From assembly GCA_963855995.1 (NCBI GenBank), contig OY979716.1, positions 31,086,230-31,150,229 of the forward strand: a stretch of DNA of 64,000 nt, in the 5' to 3' direction. Both the position numbers and the translations under genes were made by a program. This document shows positions 23,083 through 35,500 of this stretch, piece by piece (positions within the stretch are counted from its first letter, which is position 1; each line of letters begins with the position of its first letter). Origin of the DNA: Muricea muricata. Its lineage: Eukaryota > Cnidaria > Anthozoa > Malacalcyonacea > Plexauridae. The notes beneath the pieces were generated by a model. That model did no database searches. It was not told the DNA's origin and saw nothing but the letters and a program-made list of their open reading frames with translations.

Positions 23083-23278
23083 TTTTAATTTGCCGTGACT
23101 TTTTAATTTGCCGTGACTTTTTAATTTGCCGTGACTTTTTAATTCACCCCAAACATTAAATACTTTGTGCAACAACAAAATTTGTTATTCGCGCTATAAA
23201 ATTTGTGTTTGCAGTGATTCTAGATTTTATGTAACGTAATTTCAAAATAAATTGCCGTGATACTTGTGGGCCACCGTA
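23083..23278 (-). repeat. right terminal inverted repeat of element C
   Basis: Three to four inverted TTTTTAATTTGCCGTGAC units, then the TIR ending GGGCCACCGTA. Confidence 0.85.
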
Positions 23279-23350
23279 CAGTTTTTAAACATAGCGTTAG
23301 ATATTTCTTCATATGCAAGAGCTCGCATAGTCCCGTAATTGTTAACTTAC

Positions 23351-23562
23351 TATTTGCTGGAAGATTTTTTGTTTCAATATCAAGGTAACGGTGTACATAG
23401 CCTCTCCCATCTCCCCATCCCTTTTGGTATTCAATTATCTCTTCGTACCTCGGCAGGTATTCTTTGTCATTTAGGAATGCATATTTGTATTCACATTTGT
23501 TCGAGGCCAACTGCAATGAAACACTTAACTCGCCGTATACCTGAAACTGGTTGCCAATACAT
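23351..23562 (-). CDS. RNF213-like gene 2, CBM-like exon b
   Basis: 212 bp. Acceptor TTCTAG before 23562 and donor GTAAGTT after 23351. Contains the EYKYAF strand. Element C begins only 73 bp beyond the donor. Confidence 0.6.
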
Positions 23563-26500
23563 CTAGAAGTACAAATCAACATGATGAATATATATTCTTC
23601 TATGTTTGTTTCCAAGGACAAAACCACACTCAACACCGTACAGATTTTCGTAATATATTTATAAATACATTCTAAAGTGATTAGATATTGATTCTGTTAC
23701 AGATTTGAATGGGTGAATGATAAATTATTCATTAAAGCAACAAATAATAATAATATAAGACTAGCAATAAAATAACAGTTAAAATATACCTGAAGAGTGA
23801 GTCATACGGCATGAATCACACAATAATCTCGCTTACTCAATCTCTTGGCTTACACTCAAATGATACAAGCAAATCCTATGTCACGTGTTCGTCAATCAAC
23901 ACTACTTACTAATTCAATCCAATCACTAATATAAAATCGCTGAGAATTAAAGAAATAAATTTTAAATAAAGTACTCGTAATAATTAGCAGTAGAGATAAA
24001 TTATCCCTTTTGACTCTTCGTAACAACGTTATTGGTAACAAAACTGGTGTTTTGTTTCCACATAATATTAAAGATAGGTTACAGTCACTTCTGCGCAAAT
24101 CCAATCTGCTCATAACAAATGTGGACCACATTGCCCAAATTTTGCGTTTTTAAAAACTTTTTTGAATTGAAACGCTCGTTTAGATTCCATTAGGAGCATA
24201 GCAAACCCAAAAAGTGTCAGATATTCAGTTAGTTTAATCAAATTTTATAAATATATCAAATATAGCAGCTCAAAATGTAAACAAAGCGTTTGTTTACATT
24301 AGCGACTGTAACCTACCTTTAAAGTTCAGATACAAGGTTTAAAAGAGCAACACGTTGGTTTCAACCTTATCGCGGAAACAAGCCAAGGAAGAAAATCAAG
24401 TCAATTTCACTGTTAATCATATGGTTTGCCGGGAGATGTCGCATCGTATCGCATGGTTGTATTTCAAAAAAGCGGGTGTGGTTCAAAATCTCTGCTGCGA
24501 TTATTAAATCTATTAAATATATATCAATCAGCTTGACATTACCGACCTTAACTTTTATAACTTTTTATACAGTCGATCTAACCATTTGTGTGCCCTTGAA
24601 AAAACCAAATGAAAAAACCCACATGTGAATCACGTGTGAAATTGGAACAACATTTCACATGTGATCCACATGTGGTAAAAACGCATGTGATTCACATGTG
24701 GAACACATGTGACTCTACAATGGGTGATTTTTAACAACCACATGTGGTTAACATCTCCATGTGGTTAATATATCCATGGATATATACCCGCTAGCCAAAA
24801 TTTTTATAAGTCAGAATAATCTAATCATTCGACATAATAAGTGCTACTCTGGTTTTTGTTAAATGAATGAAATCACCGAACAAAGATTACATTCACGACC
24901 CAACGTTTCGACACTCCGGTCTAGTGTCTTCATCAGGAGTGGTCTGATGTTGAAACTTACGACCTTATATGCTGTCAAGGTGACGTCATTTACCAACAAG
25001 ATGTAAATACTCTTGTGGTAAATGACTTCCGTCATCCCTATTTAAGGCACAAGGGCTCGCATTGATATGCCAGGCTTCCAAACAAAGCCTTTGACCATAA
25101 CGATTGTTAGTGGTAATGACTTTAGAATCTTCCCACGCAATGTTATGGCTTGTTTCACACACGTGTTCAGCTGCTAATCATTGTTTACATAAGCTGACAA
25201 GGACATAGCATATGCAAAACGCAGTCTTCAGAACAAAGTATATCCTATACAGGTTTCTATGTCAAATACCTAAACCGTGCAAGCAATTCATTGAAATTAT
25301 CACATAAGATTTAAAAAAATGTTATGTTTTTAAAACTGATTTCATGCTCTTTAAGTGCCTATGAAACGAAATTTTGTCAAGTATTTTCTTGATTGCATTG
25401 GATTAACTTAAATTCACAATATAACTTCTTTGGTAAAATTTTTGTAACTGTATTCTTTATCCAGATATTTAACTTTATTGGATGTGCAAATAATACATCA
25501 CACTGCATAATGAGTGTCTATGAGATTGCTAATTTTGTAGCATATAACAATAGAAAATAACGGAAACAGCACTTGTATGTGCGTAAGTTGTGATTAATCA
25601 CTAGGCCTCCTTATTTATATGCAATAGTTCGACTACTTTGAAATAAATGAAGCTTTTCCAAAAGTCATTATGCAATGTGATGTCACACGTTGTATTATTT
25701 GCATGTCCAAGAATGCAGAATATCTCGATAAGGAACGGAGTTCCGAGCATTTTAGAAAAGAAGTTATAGTGATTTTAAGATATCTTTTCAATGCAACCAA
25801 GAAAATACTTGACAAATTTTCGTTTCATAGGCACTTTTAAGTTTTTTCCTCCTGCTTGAAAAATATTAAATATTTGAAATTGACATAAATTAGATAGTTA
25901 TATCTAACCTAAGGCTGGTTCTTTGTGATGTCAATGACAGTGTTTAATATAATACTTTTAACAGCGAACAGTGAACTCTGCACTGTTATATAATCATTGC
26001 TTACGTTAAATATTATTCCAGTAATGCAAATTGTTCTGTAGAATAGCATTTTAGTAAATGTAGTATGCATGTCAATGTTAATCTATATTCCATACGTTTT
26101 ATGCACGACTACATCAGCTTAACAGCCGTAAATTTCCATCGTGTTTACATAAATTAATATTATTATTATTATTATTATAATTATTATCATTATTACACCA
26201 ATTCCAAACAAGTCTGATAAACTACAGTATTACTCCGATAACAAAACGACCTTGTTTATTCTTATTATAAAGATCAATGCCCAACATAATGCTTTGAGTA
26301 AAGCCATAAAAACAAGATTTAAAATAGAAATTATTTATTGTTAATAAATAATTTCTATTTTAAATCTTGTTTTTATGGCTTTACTCAAAGCATTATGTTG
26401 GGCATTGATCTTTATAATAAGAATACGTTTTCCGCCTGGCACGTCTCTGGCTACAGTATTGATCTTGTTTATCTCGGTTTTGTTGGAGGTCTATCGTTAA

Positions 26501-29500
26501 AATACCTTTTGGTTTAGTGATATACAGTACTTACTTTTTCTTTACCAGATGAACACCAACATGATCCCAACCACTAAAAAAAGGCTCATCTCCGAGAATT
26601 ACAATCTTCGTGCGGTCGTCCAATTTTAATTCGTCGGATAACATTGCGTGGAATACAACGGTAATCGATGTATCCTCACCACCACTGTCCGTAAAAGTTC
26701 TAAAAATGAGGTAGAAGTTATTTGTAGTCCGAGCAGGACATGGAATTGCAGGATTAAGCTTTTCAGGTAACAAAGACGTTTTAAACATGATTTTCTGATG
26801 CTTCCTGATTCATCATTCTGAATTTCCTGACTCACGGTTACAGATCAAGTATGTGAGCATTTAAAATATAGCACAAAATCAAGTAATTTACAAAACTGTG
26901 TTATTATGTAATATTTGTATGAATTATTCATTTATTTGAAACTCCCTGTATGTACAATCATATCACTATATACATGTTAACTATTCACAGTGTGTTTTCA
27001 CTTGTTAGCGACTGTGCATTCTCCCAGTTTCTGAAATGCTCCAGAGCTTTTGGATTTCTAAATATGAATTGATTCATTTTCCAGGCGATAGTGCAGGAAA
27101 AATATATGAGTTAACCAATAAAAAAAGTATACATAATTTCGCAAATCTTTTTATAATAATCTATATAATAATGTTTATAATAAATACAAATCGCCAACCA
27201 CGAGTAGTAATATACCCCCATATAGAAACCAAAGGATGCTGACAAATGACGTTACAATAAGCGCAAGAAGACGCAGGGTGGCGGTAATAATTATTATTTA
27301 AACTGTATGAAGTACTGTAACATGCGGTAAATATGGGGTGAATATCGAGTGAATTGGCGCGGGGCCGACCTTAACTCAAGGCAGAGCTCCTTGGCTCAAG
27401 CTCCCAACCTCGTACACAGGGCCTTTCTGGGCTTGGCGGGCGCGGTTGGGAAAGGCCCTGGCCACATGCACCAAAATACCGTGAAAATGCGTTATTACGG
27501 CACATGAGCAGTCGTTTTTTTCTAACCCAACCTCCAAAAACTTCTCGCGTGGACATGTAAATTTTCAAGGAATGAAGAGAATATATTTTTGTGATTTCAT
27601 TGAATGTGTCATGCTTGAGTTACAATTTCACAGCTAACACTGTTTTCAACTTAGGACCACCTTAAATAGAGTGGATTTTAAGTTTATTTCTCACAAGCTA
27701 TGGTCAGCGGCGCAGAACTTCCTTCGTCAACACATGCATAAAAAGAATTTTGGATTTTGGCCAATAAATGAAGAAATTAGCTTAAACACGAAACCGAGGC
27801 TGAGGGCCGTCATTACCGGAAAGGTCTATTAGTAGCGTCTTCTATTTTGTTCTTTTTAAACCTAAAACTTTCTATGGCAGAAAAATTATGCATGCATGCA
27901 TGTTTCGAAGCTACAGATAATAAAGAATCTTAGATTTTTATTTCCAACCTGAATCTGCTCAATTTTTATGGCACGGAAGAAATTATTTTTTTGTAGTGTG
28001 CGCAGCGTCTAAACATTTGTGCAAAACCTCACTTTTTATCTCCATCGCGTTTTCTTTTTCTCGTATTCTCTGCAACATTTTCATTTTTTCCCTATTAATA
28101 AATAAGGTATCAAGTTAAAACAAGAACTGTAATTTCCTCATTTTAGAGGGGATATAGTGGTGTACATGTAACCGAAAATGCGATCTAAAACGCAGTGTAG
28201 CGCGCTATCTAATAGCCTAAATTGCTCAAGTTCGCCGGCAGTTGCTTTTAATGGACGATTCCCCTTTAAACAAACTTTTGAATTAGGAATATCCATCAGC
28301 ACAGCTGGAAAGAGTTTTCTAAATTTAGTAAAATGGTGACGTTTGGTTGCAAAATATTGTAAAATGTCGAGAATATAGTCCCACGAAGTTTGTGAATTTC
28401 GTATATACTTTTGTATTACGAGCGGAAAAGTATAATCAGATTTTGAAATGTGATTACACTTTTCCGGCCATAATTACAACCACAATCAAATCATTAATAT
28501 TTCGACAATACAGCCATAATACAAAAGTACCACTACCACGACAATCAAATCATTAATAATTCCACAAACTACTGTTTGTCTTTTAGAGTCAATACTTTCG
28601 CCTCGCAAGAATGACGCTCGACTAGTCGTCTTACAGTTGCTTGTACTTTTAGCCGTGTCTTTTCATACCTTTCATGCATACTTAAGCTATATAAAGGACA
28701 AGTGGACTTTTCACCGGAGAAATTAGCTGAAGTTAGTTGATAAAATTTTCCCCGTACTATTCGAGTGCCTTTTGCCAAGGCGTTTAGCCGTTTACTTCGC
28801 TCTGTTTATGCGAACTGTTCACGTGCTCGAATTGTTTTATAGACTAAACCTAATTTTTGCCTAATCTAGATTTCTTTTAGGCAAGCGTGTTCAGGTAACT
28901 AAGTACTGGTTTGTTTCATGATGTAAACTGCTATACCGGTTGCGACCAAGTTTAACCACTCTGCAGTGGAATCTGGACAGTCAAGGAAAACAGACAAAAA
29001 AAGAGCATGAAGCACCACTCACAACAGCAGAACATTTTTTGGTCGTGTTGTGGTCCAAGTATGAGAGCCATTGGCTTTGTCCAAGACAAATCAATAAAAC
29101 AAGTTAATGCTGTCATTTTTGTTTATCATGTTGGCACTTCATTGACAGCTTTACAAATCTATCAAGACTGAGGATTATACGTACATGCAACGGGACAAAC
29201 TAGAGAAAGTTCGTCTTTTCCACTCTTGTTCTTCCAACATGAACATACGTAACATTTAGGCCGTATTCTGTGGTCGATTATCGTTCAGTTTCGTTGCCCC
29301 CCTTCGGGCACTAATTGAAAACACGATAGAAAATTAGGATAAATTATAAAAAGTCCGAATTCACTTGTTGGTACCTCCACAAACCTGCAGTTTTCGAGGA
29401 CTTCGTCTTCGAAAATTCAATAAATTGACATGTTTTGCAATCCATGAACGCCATTTTGTTTCGGAAAATAATGTGATACTTCGTGTAATATACGGTATAT

Positions 29501-32500
29501 ATAGCATATTCAGCAATTTTATATTGGGTTTTACATGAAGTCTTTCATCTCCCGCTGTGCAAGCAAGGCTCAACAAGTTTTCAACAAGGAAGTTTGGGTT
29601 GGGTTTTAGAAGGTTTTGAGCATAGATATACCAGGTTTTGAGCAAATTTTCACAGAAATTTTGAAAAATGTTTAGAGAACAGTTTCGAAATAAAAAGTAC
29701 TAGAAGAAAAATATATATAACAATAACTTTGAACACATCAAATTCATCCACAAGTGTTTTGTTTCTAATTGAAGTTACATGCAATACTGTATTCTCTCTA
29801 TTTAGCCCCCTGGGGGGCTTATTCATATTAGGACCTTTTGAGGGGGGGGGGGTTCTTGTTGAAGGGGGGAAGGCTTAACTGAGAGGGGGGCTTATTTATT
29901 CATTCAAAAAACCAGGATTGGAGATTATCTCTTTGAACTGCAATAAACTCAAAATCATTACACAGTATATATCATATAACAATAACATTTATATTAACAA
30001 TATAACATAAAATTTATATCGTAACCACAACGTATAATATAACAACATATACTACATATATACATTATGGGGGGCTTATTAGAGAGAGCGGCTTATTTAA
30101 TTTTTCACTCTAAAGGGGGGGGGGCTTATTTAATTTTTCACTCTAAAGGGGGGCTTATTAAAGAGGGGGGCTTATTAAAGAGGGGGGCTTATTAAAGAGG
30201 GGGGCTTATTAAAGAGGGGGGCTTATTTCATTTTTTCACTCAAAAGGGGGCCTTATTTAATTTTCACTCATAAGGGGGGCTTATTAGAGAGAGGGGCGTA
30301 TTTCATTTTTCACTCAAAAGGGGGGCTTTTTAGAGAGGGGGCTTATTTGTGAGGGGGGGGGGCTAAATAGAAAGTTTACGGTAGGAATTTTTAAATAACA
30401 AATGTTTTTCAAGTAAAACTATTCACAACTTTATCTTGATGTCATTTGGGAACTCGCTAAAAAGATATAACTGCAAGTGCTTAGGACTTTGGTGTCTGTA
30501 CTCTCCAATTATTAGCAACATAAATCAAATCTTGGCACAGAGAAAAAATCATCGCTGTTGTTTTTTCTTCCAATGTGATGTACTGAGCATCCTCTGGGTC
30601 ATCTGAGACCCAGCAACCATGCCATGAAATTAAACAAGCAAGGAGAAACCAATTTTTTAATGTTTTTAGCAGTGATATCCAATGCAAGTGGTGGCTGGTT
30701 CTCATACCAAATGGGTGTTTGATTTTGCAAGTCACTCTTTAATGTCTATGCCTACTAAAAGAGTGATCTCTAATCACGCTTGTTTCCTTTTCGCAATTTC
30801 AAAAGCCGAATCTGAATCTTGTGAACTCTGAGAAGTTTCTCTGTGATTGTCAATGAAACTTTCTGCTACATTTGCTGGACTGAGGCACTCTGTATAAACA
30901 ATCTCGCTCTTAGATCGCACCTTTGATTAATTATGGAACATGAGTTGTGGAAACCTTTAGAACACACAAGCGCTCAAATGACTTTTCGTATTTGTAGACT
31001 TGCTTTACATTTTTCTCTCCCATTGACTGCATGCTGTGTCTAAGGAACAATGTGTATTTTCATAACAACATTTATGGTACTTCACTTCCAAAGCCACCAT
31101 ATCCTTATCAACAATTTGTATTAAAATACTTTCATCAGCTTTCCTTGTTGCAGTTTCTTTGAGTTTACCCCCATCTTCTGTTTCTGCTGACACCAATTTG
31201 TCCAATTTCCTTTTTCTTATATTCTTAATAAATACATGTCACAAACTATTTTTAGAAATTACACAATCGTTAATTGTTTATACTGTAATGACTGCGACAC
31301 AATTTAAAATTTCACAACTACAGCCAACAATTAATGGAACAATTTAGCAATAAATTAAAAAAAAAACAACTTTAGAACAAACTCACCGACTCAGTAAAAT
31401 ACGACTTTTCTCTCTTGCAAATAATTCGCAGCATCTTTTTTACAGGTTGAAATTCTTCTTGTTCTGTATCATCAATTTCACCTGCAGACGACGAAGGATC
31501 AACTTCTTCACATTCTGTGTTCTTATGCTGACACCGAACTTGAGCTCGTTTAATATTAGAATTATTTGTCATTGCCCAATAGCAAGCTCTATGATACGAA
31601 AAATTTGCATATAAATCGAATACATCGGCTGTGACATTTTTCATGTTCTTACTTCTTACCGACAAAAGCTAAACTTCTCCGTGCAGCATCACGACCTTCT
31701 CCATCTAGCGTTAGTCAAATACTATGAAAATCCAAAAATGTTTGAAAAGACGCTTCACTAAAAGTTGTAAGTGGGCCTTTTTTTCCGTCAAAATGAATTA
31801 AACATGAGGTGGAAGACGCCATGTTTACGAATGAATAATGCTGATTTTGCAATTTATGTCATATATTACACGAAGTATCTACACATTTTCCAAAACAAAA
31901 TGGCGTTCACAGATTGTGAAACGTGTCAATTTATTGAATTTTCGAACACAAAATTCTCAAAAACTGCAGGTTTGTGGAGGTGCCAACAAGCGAATTCGGA
32001 CTTTTTATAATTTATCCTAATTTTCTATCGTGTTTTTAAGTAGTGCCCGAAGGGGGGCAACGAAAATCATTTTCTAAGCGACTTTTCGTGCCAGAGAATA
32101 CGGCCTAATTCGGATATCTCGACGATATGTGCCTGAAGCGGTGCGAACCAGAACTTTGCGTACATTGCCATTTTGATCCGGAAAAACTTGCTCGATCAAG
32201 CCGTTTTCCACGACTTCCTTGCTTGTAACCAAAACAAGATTTCCAACTTGAAAATTTGGCTTGCGTTTCAGCCACGTTTGACTTTCCTGCAATCGACTCG
32301 AATACTCTTGCATCCAACGTTTATAAAATTGGTCGGCAACCTTGTTTCCATCTAGTTTGATATCATCAGGATTTCCGTGATCTCCCGAAGAAACGCAAGG
32401 GTTACGTTGGAAAAATATAATATATTTCGGATTAATGCTGATAAATCTTCGCTTTTGTTCGAACTGGGGCAATAGGTCGATCGTTTATAATCTTTTCCAC

Positions 32501-35500
32501 CTCGATCATGAATGCCGTTAACGTTTCCTCATTTACTAGTTGTTCTCCGATCATGCTGTGCAATATTCCTCTCATTTATTCTCGAATCATGCTGTCATTG
32601 TTCTCCGATCATTCTGTGCAATATTCTTCTGATAGATGGGTGATGGATCGTTTCCATACTCCACCGTAGTGACTGGATGCAGGAGAATTAAATCGCCTTT
32701 CAATTTCATTCTTTTAGAGACTGCTTGTTATCTTCTCTTGATTCCAGCATCTCATAGCAACCAAGATAAATATTTAATTTTGCACCACTGAAAGTAGTTC
32801 CGTTATCACTGCAGATAATGCACGGTGGTCGTCGTCTTCAAATGCCAAATACTGTTCGTACTAACAAATTGGAAAAATGCTCCTTCATAGCTCTACAATT
32901 CTAGATTGATTGTTTCAATGTTGTATCATCATTCAGCAACGCTTTAACAGCATGGAATTTCTTTCTAACGTCACCAAGATGACCAGCTCTTTGTCTTCTC
33001 AATTGAACTGCCTTCTCTCGTCTGGACCCTCTACGTTTCCGCTGCTCTCTCATATCATTCGCCATGACGTTCTTCACCAGAAGCTCCAACATCTTCATGT
33101 CGGCTTACACGCTCCTTAGCAGTTCGATTCATTAAAAATCCTTCTATTGTATAATATCTGTGCATATTCTTGTCACTGACTTCAGAATTTTCTTTTGAAT
33201 GTTGTAAGGGCTATAAACGTTCCATTGATCGATAAAAAGAAGTCAAGTTTCTAAAAGCGTTTATTTACTTACAATTCAGAAGAAAGTATGACTTCTACAG
33301 ACAAAACAAAGTACAAAAAACACTCAATTAAAGTTATTTATTTAACTTTAATTTATAAAGAATTAATTGTCGGCGGACCAATGTTTACTTTGCAGTACAC
33401 TTGATATAAATAAATTTTAGATCTATAGAGTAATATTAGCAGCCATATAACGTTACAGATGTCTGCTCTAATAGCATAGTAACTATGCTTAATCAATAGT
33501 ATCCAGCTCTTAAACTTCAATTTCAATCAGAACTAGTTGTTGCTCATATATATGCTCTTCATGAAAACAGCCACTGCATTTTAACATGCCGATAGTTTGT
33601 ACTCGATCTTCACGATTCCAGTCAATCGACTTGTTCGTAATCACAAGTGAGTAGCCCAGTTAAGCTCTTCATTTATCGTTTCGGTCAGCACGCTGCAAAT
33701 CTGATAGCTGCCAGGGAGAAACAAGCACATGCATGGTATTACCTGCACTTGTTCTTCATCGCGGGCTAATTACGTAGGCTCAGTACGTAGCTCAAACTGA
33801 AAAAAACCTTATTTGGTTTGGCAGCCCAAACTGGCACTTTTCTATTGCTGGCGTTGCCAAGAGACAAGCTGGCCTGTGGCCTAATTCGCCTGCTCATAAA
33901 TTTCCTCAGCACACCGACAGCCTATGCACGTGAAAATGGAGGTAGAAAGTATCCAATAGCTTTATTAGCATTCTTAAATGTATCGGACATTTCGCTTCTT
34001 CCGAGGACAACATGAGGTAGAGTATATAATAAACAGTTATTGAATGAGGTCGAGCAGGATATGAGGAATTATTAACACAAACCGAGGCCTTAATAATTCC
34101 TCATATTCTGCGAGAGCCGAATTCAATAATTGCTTTATTATTTTTTGAAAATACTTTAACTCGAAGTAAGTAAGCAAGTAAACTAAGAAAGAAGACACAA
34201 GCTGTTAACAATGGAACAGCATGAAATTGTTCGAAAACTTTAATAAGCCAATCAGACTACGGAGAAAATATTCTTAAAACAATTGCCAGATTACGACGAA
34301 AGGTCGATTAACAAAGGTTAGTCAATATACGACGAAATGAGTCATAATGTCGTATATTTGTTCTCAATATACGATGAAATGAGTCATAATGTCGTATATT
34401 TGTTCTCAATATACGACGAAATGAGTCATAATGTCGTATATTTATTTTCAACCCCAAATTTGGGCAACTACCAAGCGGATATGACGATTTCACCTTTAGC
34501 TCTTAACCAATCAAAACTCCGAAAATATTTTCAATAAATAATAATTAGCAAATCGGCACTGAGGGTTTGGCACCAAGAGTGCTGCAATTTTTTTAGTTCT
34601 GCAATAAGCTTTTCAGCGACGCATCAACTGGGCTAATCAACGGCCGAAAAGAAAGAAGATTAAGCATCTGCATCCCATCTACTGTACTACATACTTGGTC
34701 ACGTAGTCGGTGCAACTCTTTCTTCCATCATGGGGGATTGTGATTACGTTCTATCTATGCGTTCTAATCTATGATTACGTTCGATCTATGCATTTTTCGT
34801 TGAATTTTGCGGATCATGCAAAGCATTAACAGCATGCGTAGAATGGTATATATACCGACCTTAATATATCTTTAGCTGACTGTGGTAAAGTTTTTGTGTC
34901 AAAGCATTCTAGGTGTTTTACTGCGCCTACACAAATCTTCTGGTTATGTATGCAAAAACGAAGCCATTCGCAAAATCAATTGTGATATAGATTGTGCCTA
35001 ATTGCCATTGCTGGCATTCTTGTTCCTTGCCTGTGTGTGCACTTATCTTATAATACTATACCTTCAAAAGTTTTAAAATTTCTTCCAGTTCAGAAGTGCC
35101 TAGAATTCAGATTTGTTATTGCGAGTCGCAATAACAAATCTGAATTCTAGTCGCAATAACAAATCTGAATTCTAAAAGCTCAATTAAGGCGAATGTTGCG
35201 ACATTCTTGTATTAGCTTTAAACAAACATTGTTATATTCAAACTTCTGCGTCCGAAATATAATTGAGGATTTTGCTGGGGCGAGTAGCGTGGGAAGTAAA
35301 GTCAAGATTATATGAGAACACAGAAGTGAGATATAACAATCTTACCCTCCACGCCGATGTTATTTTTAGGTTTTCTTCAGAGAAGCATATACAGCATGAA
35401 CGGGAATGACAAATAACAGTTTCATTGACAAAAATCAAATTTTGTACCGATCAATACCTTGTCTATGGGAGCTGGTCTGGAATTGAAGATTGTTATGAAC

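Larger units (their letters stand above)
23563..26534. other. intron of gene 2
   Basis: Contains the CACATGTG cluster, a reversed PLE end and one of three related 480-bp repeats, each listed separately. The rest shows nothing I recognise. Confidence 0.5.
29259..32106. mobile_element. decayed DNA transposon with about 200-bp inverted ends
   Basis: Left end TAGGCCGTATTCTGTGG (29257 on) and right end CCAGAGAATACGGCCTA. TIRs continue inward through GTTGCCCCCCTTCGGGCACT and GATAGAAAATTAGGATAAAT to about 29480 and 31860. TA occurs on both sides, so the duplication could be TA, but this is not certain. It is inserted in a BEL/Pao integrase remnant on its right. It holds three minus-strand protein fragments and a G-rich minisatellite. 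Confidence 0.7.

Noticed and set aside
23220..23636. Treating the whole minus frame as one coding exon
   Set aside because: The part below 23351 runs into element C; splice signals limit the exon to 23351-23562.
27371..27568. GC-rich minus frame
   Set aside because: Overlaps a fragment resembling the 58713-59032 MITE; no protein features.
34033..34132. Short inverted repeat as a defined MITE
   Set aside because: Arms are imperfect and no convincing flanking duplication was found.
35238..35438. Candidate missing exon of gene 2 (Cys-rich frame)
   Set aside because: A donor-like GTAAGA exists but no acceptor that fits the needed phase; evidence too weak.
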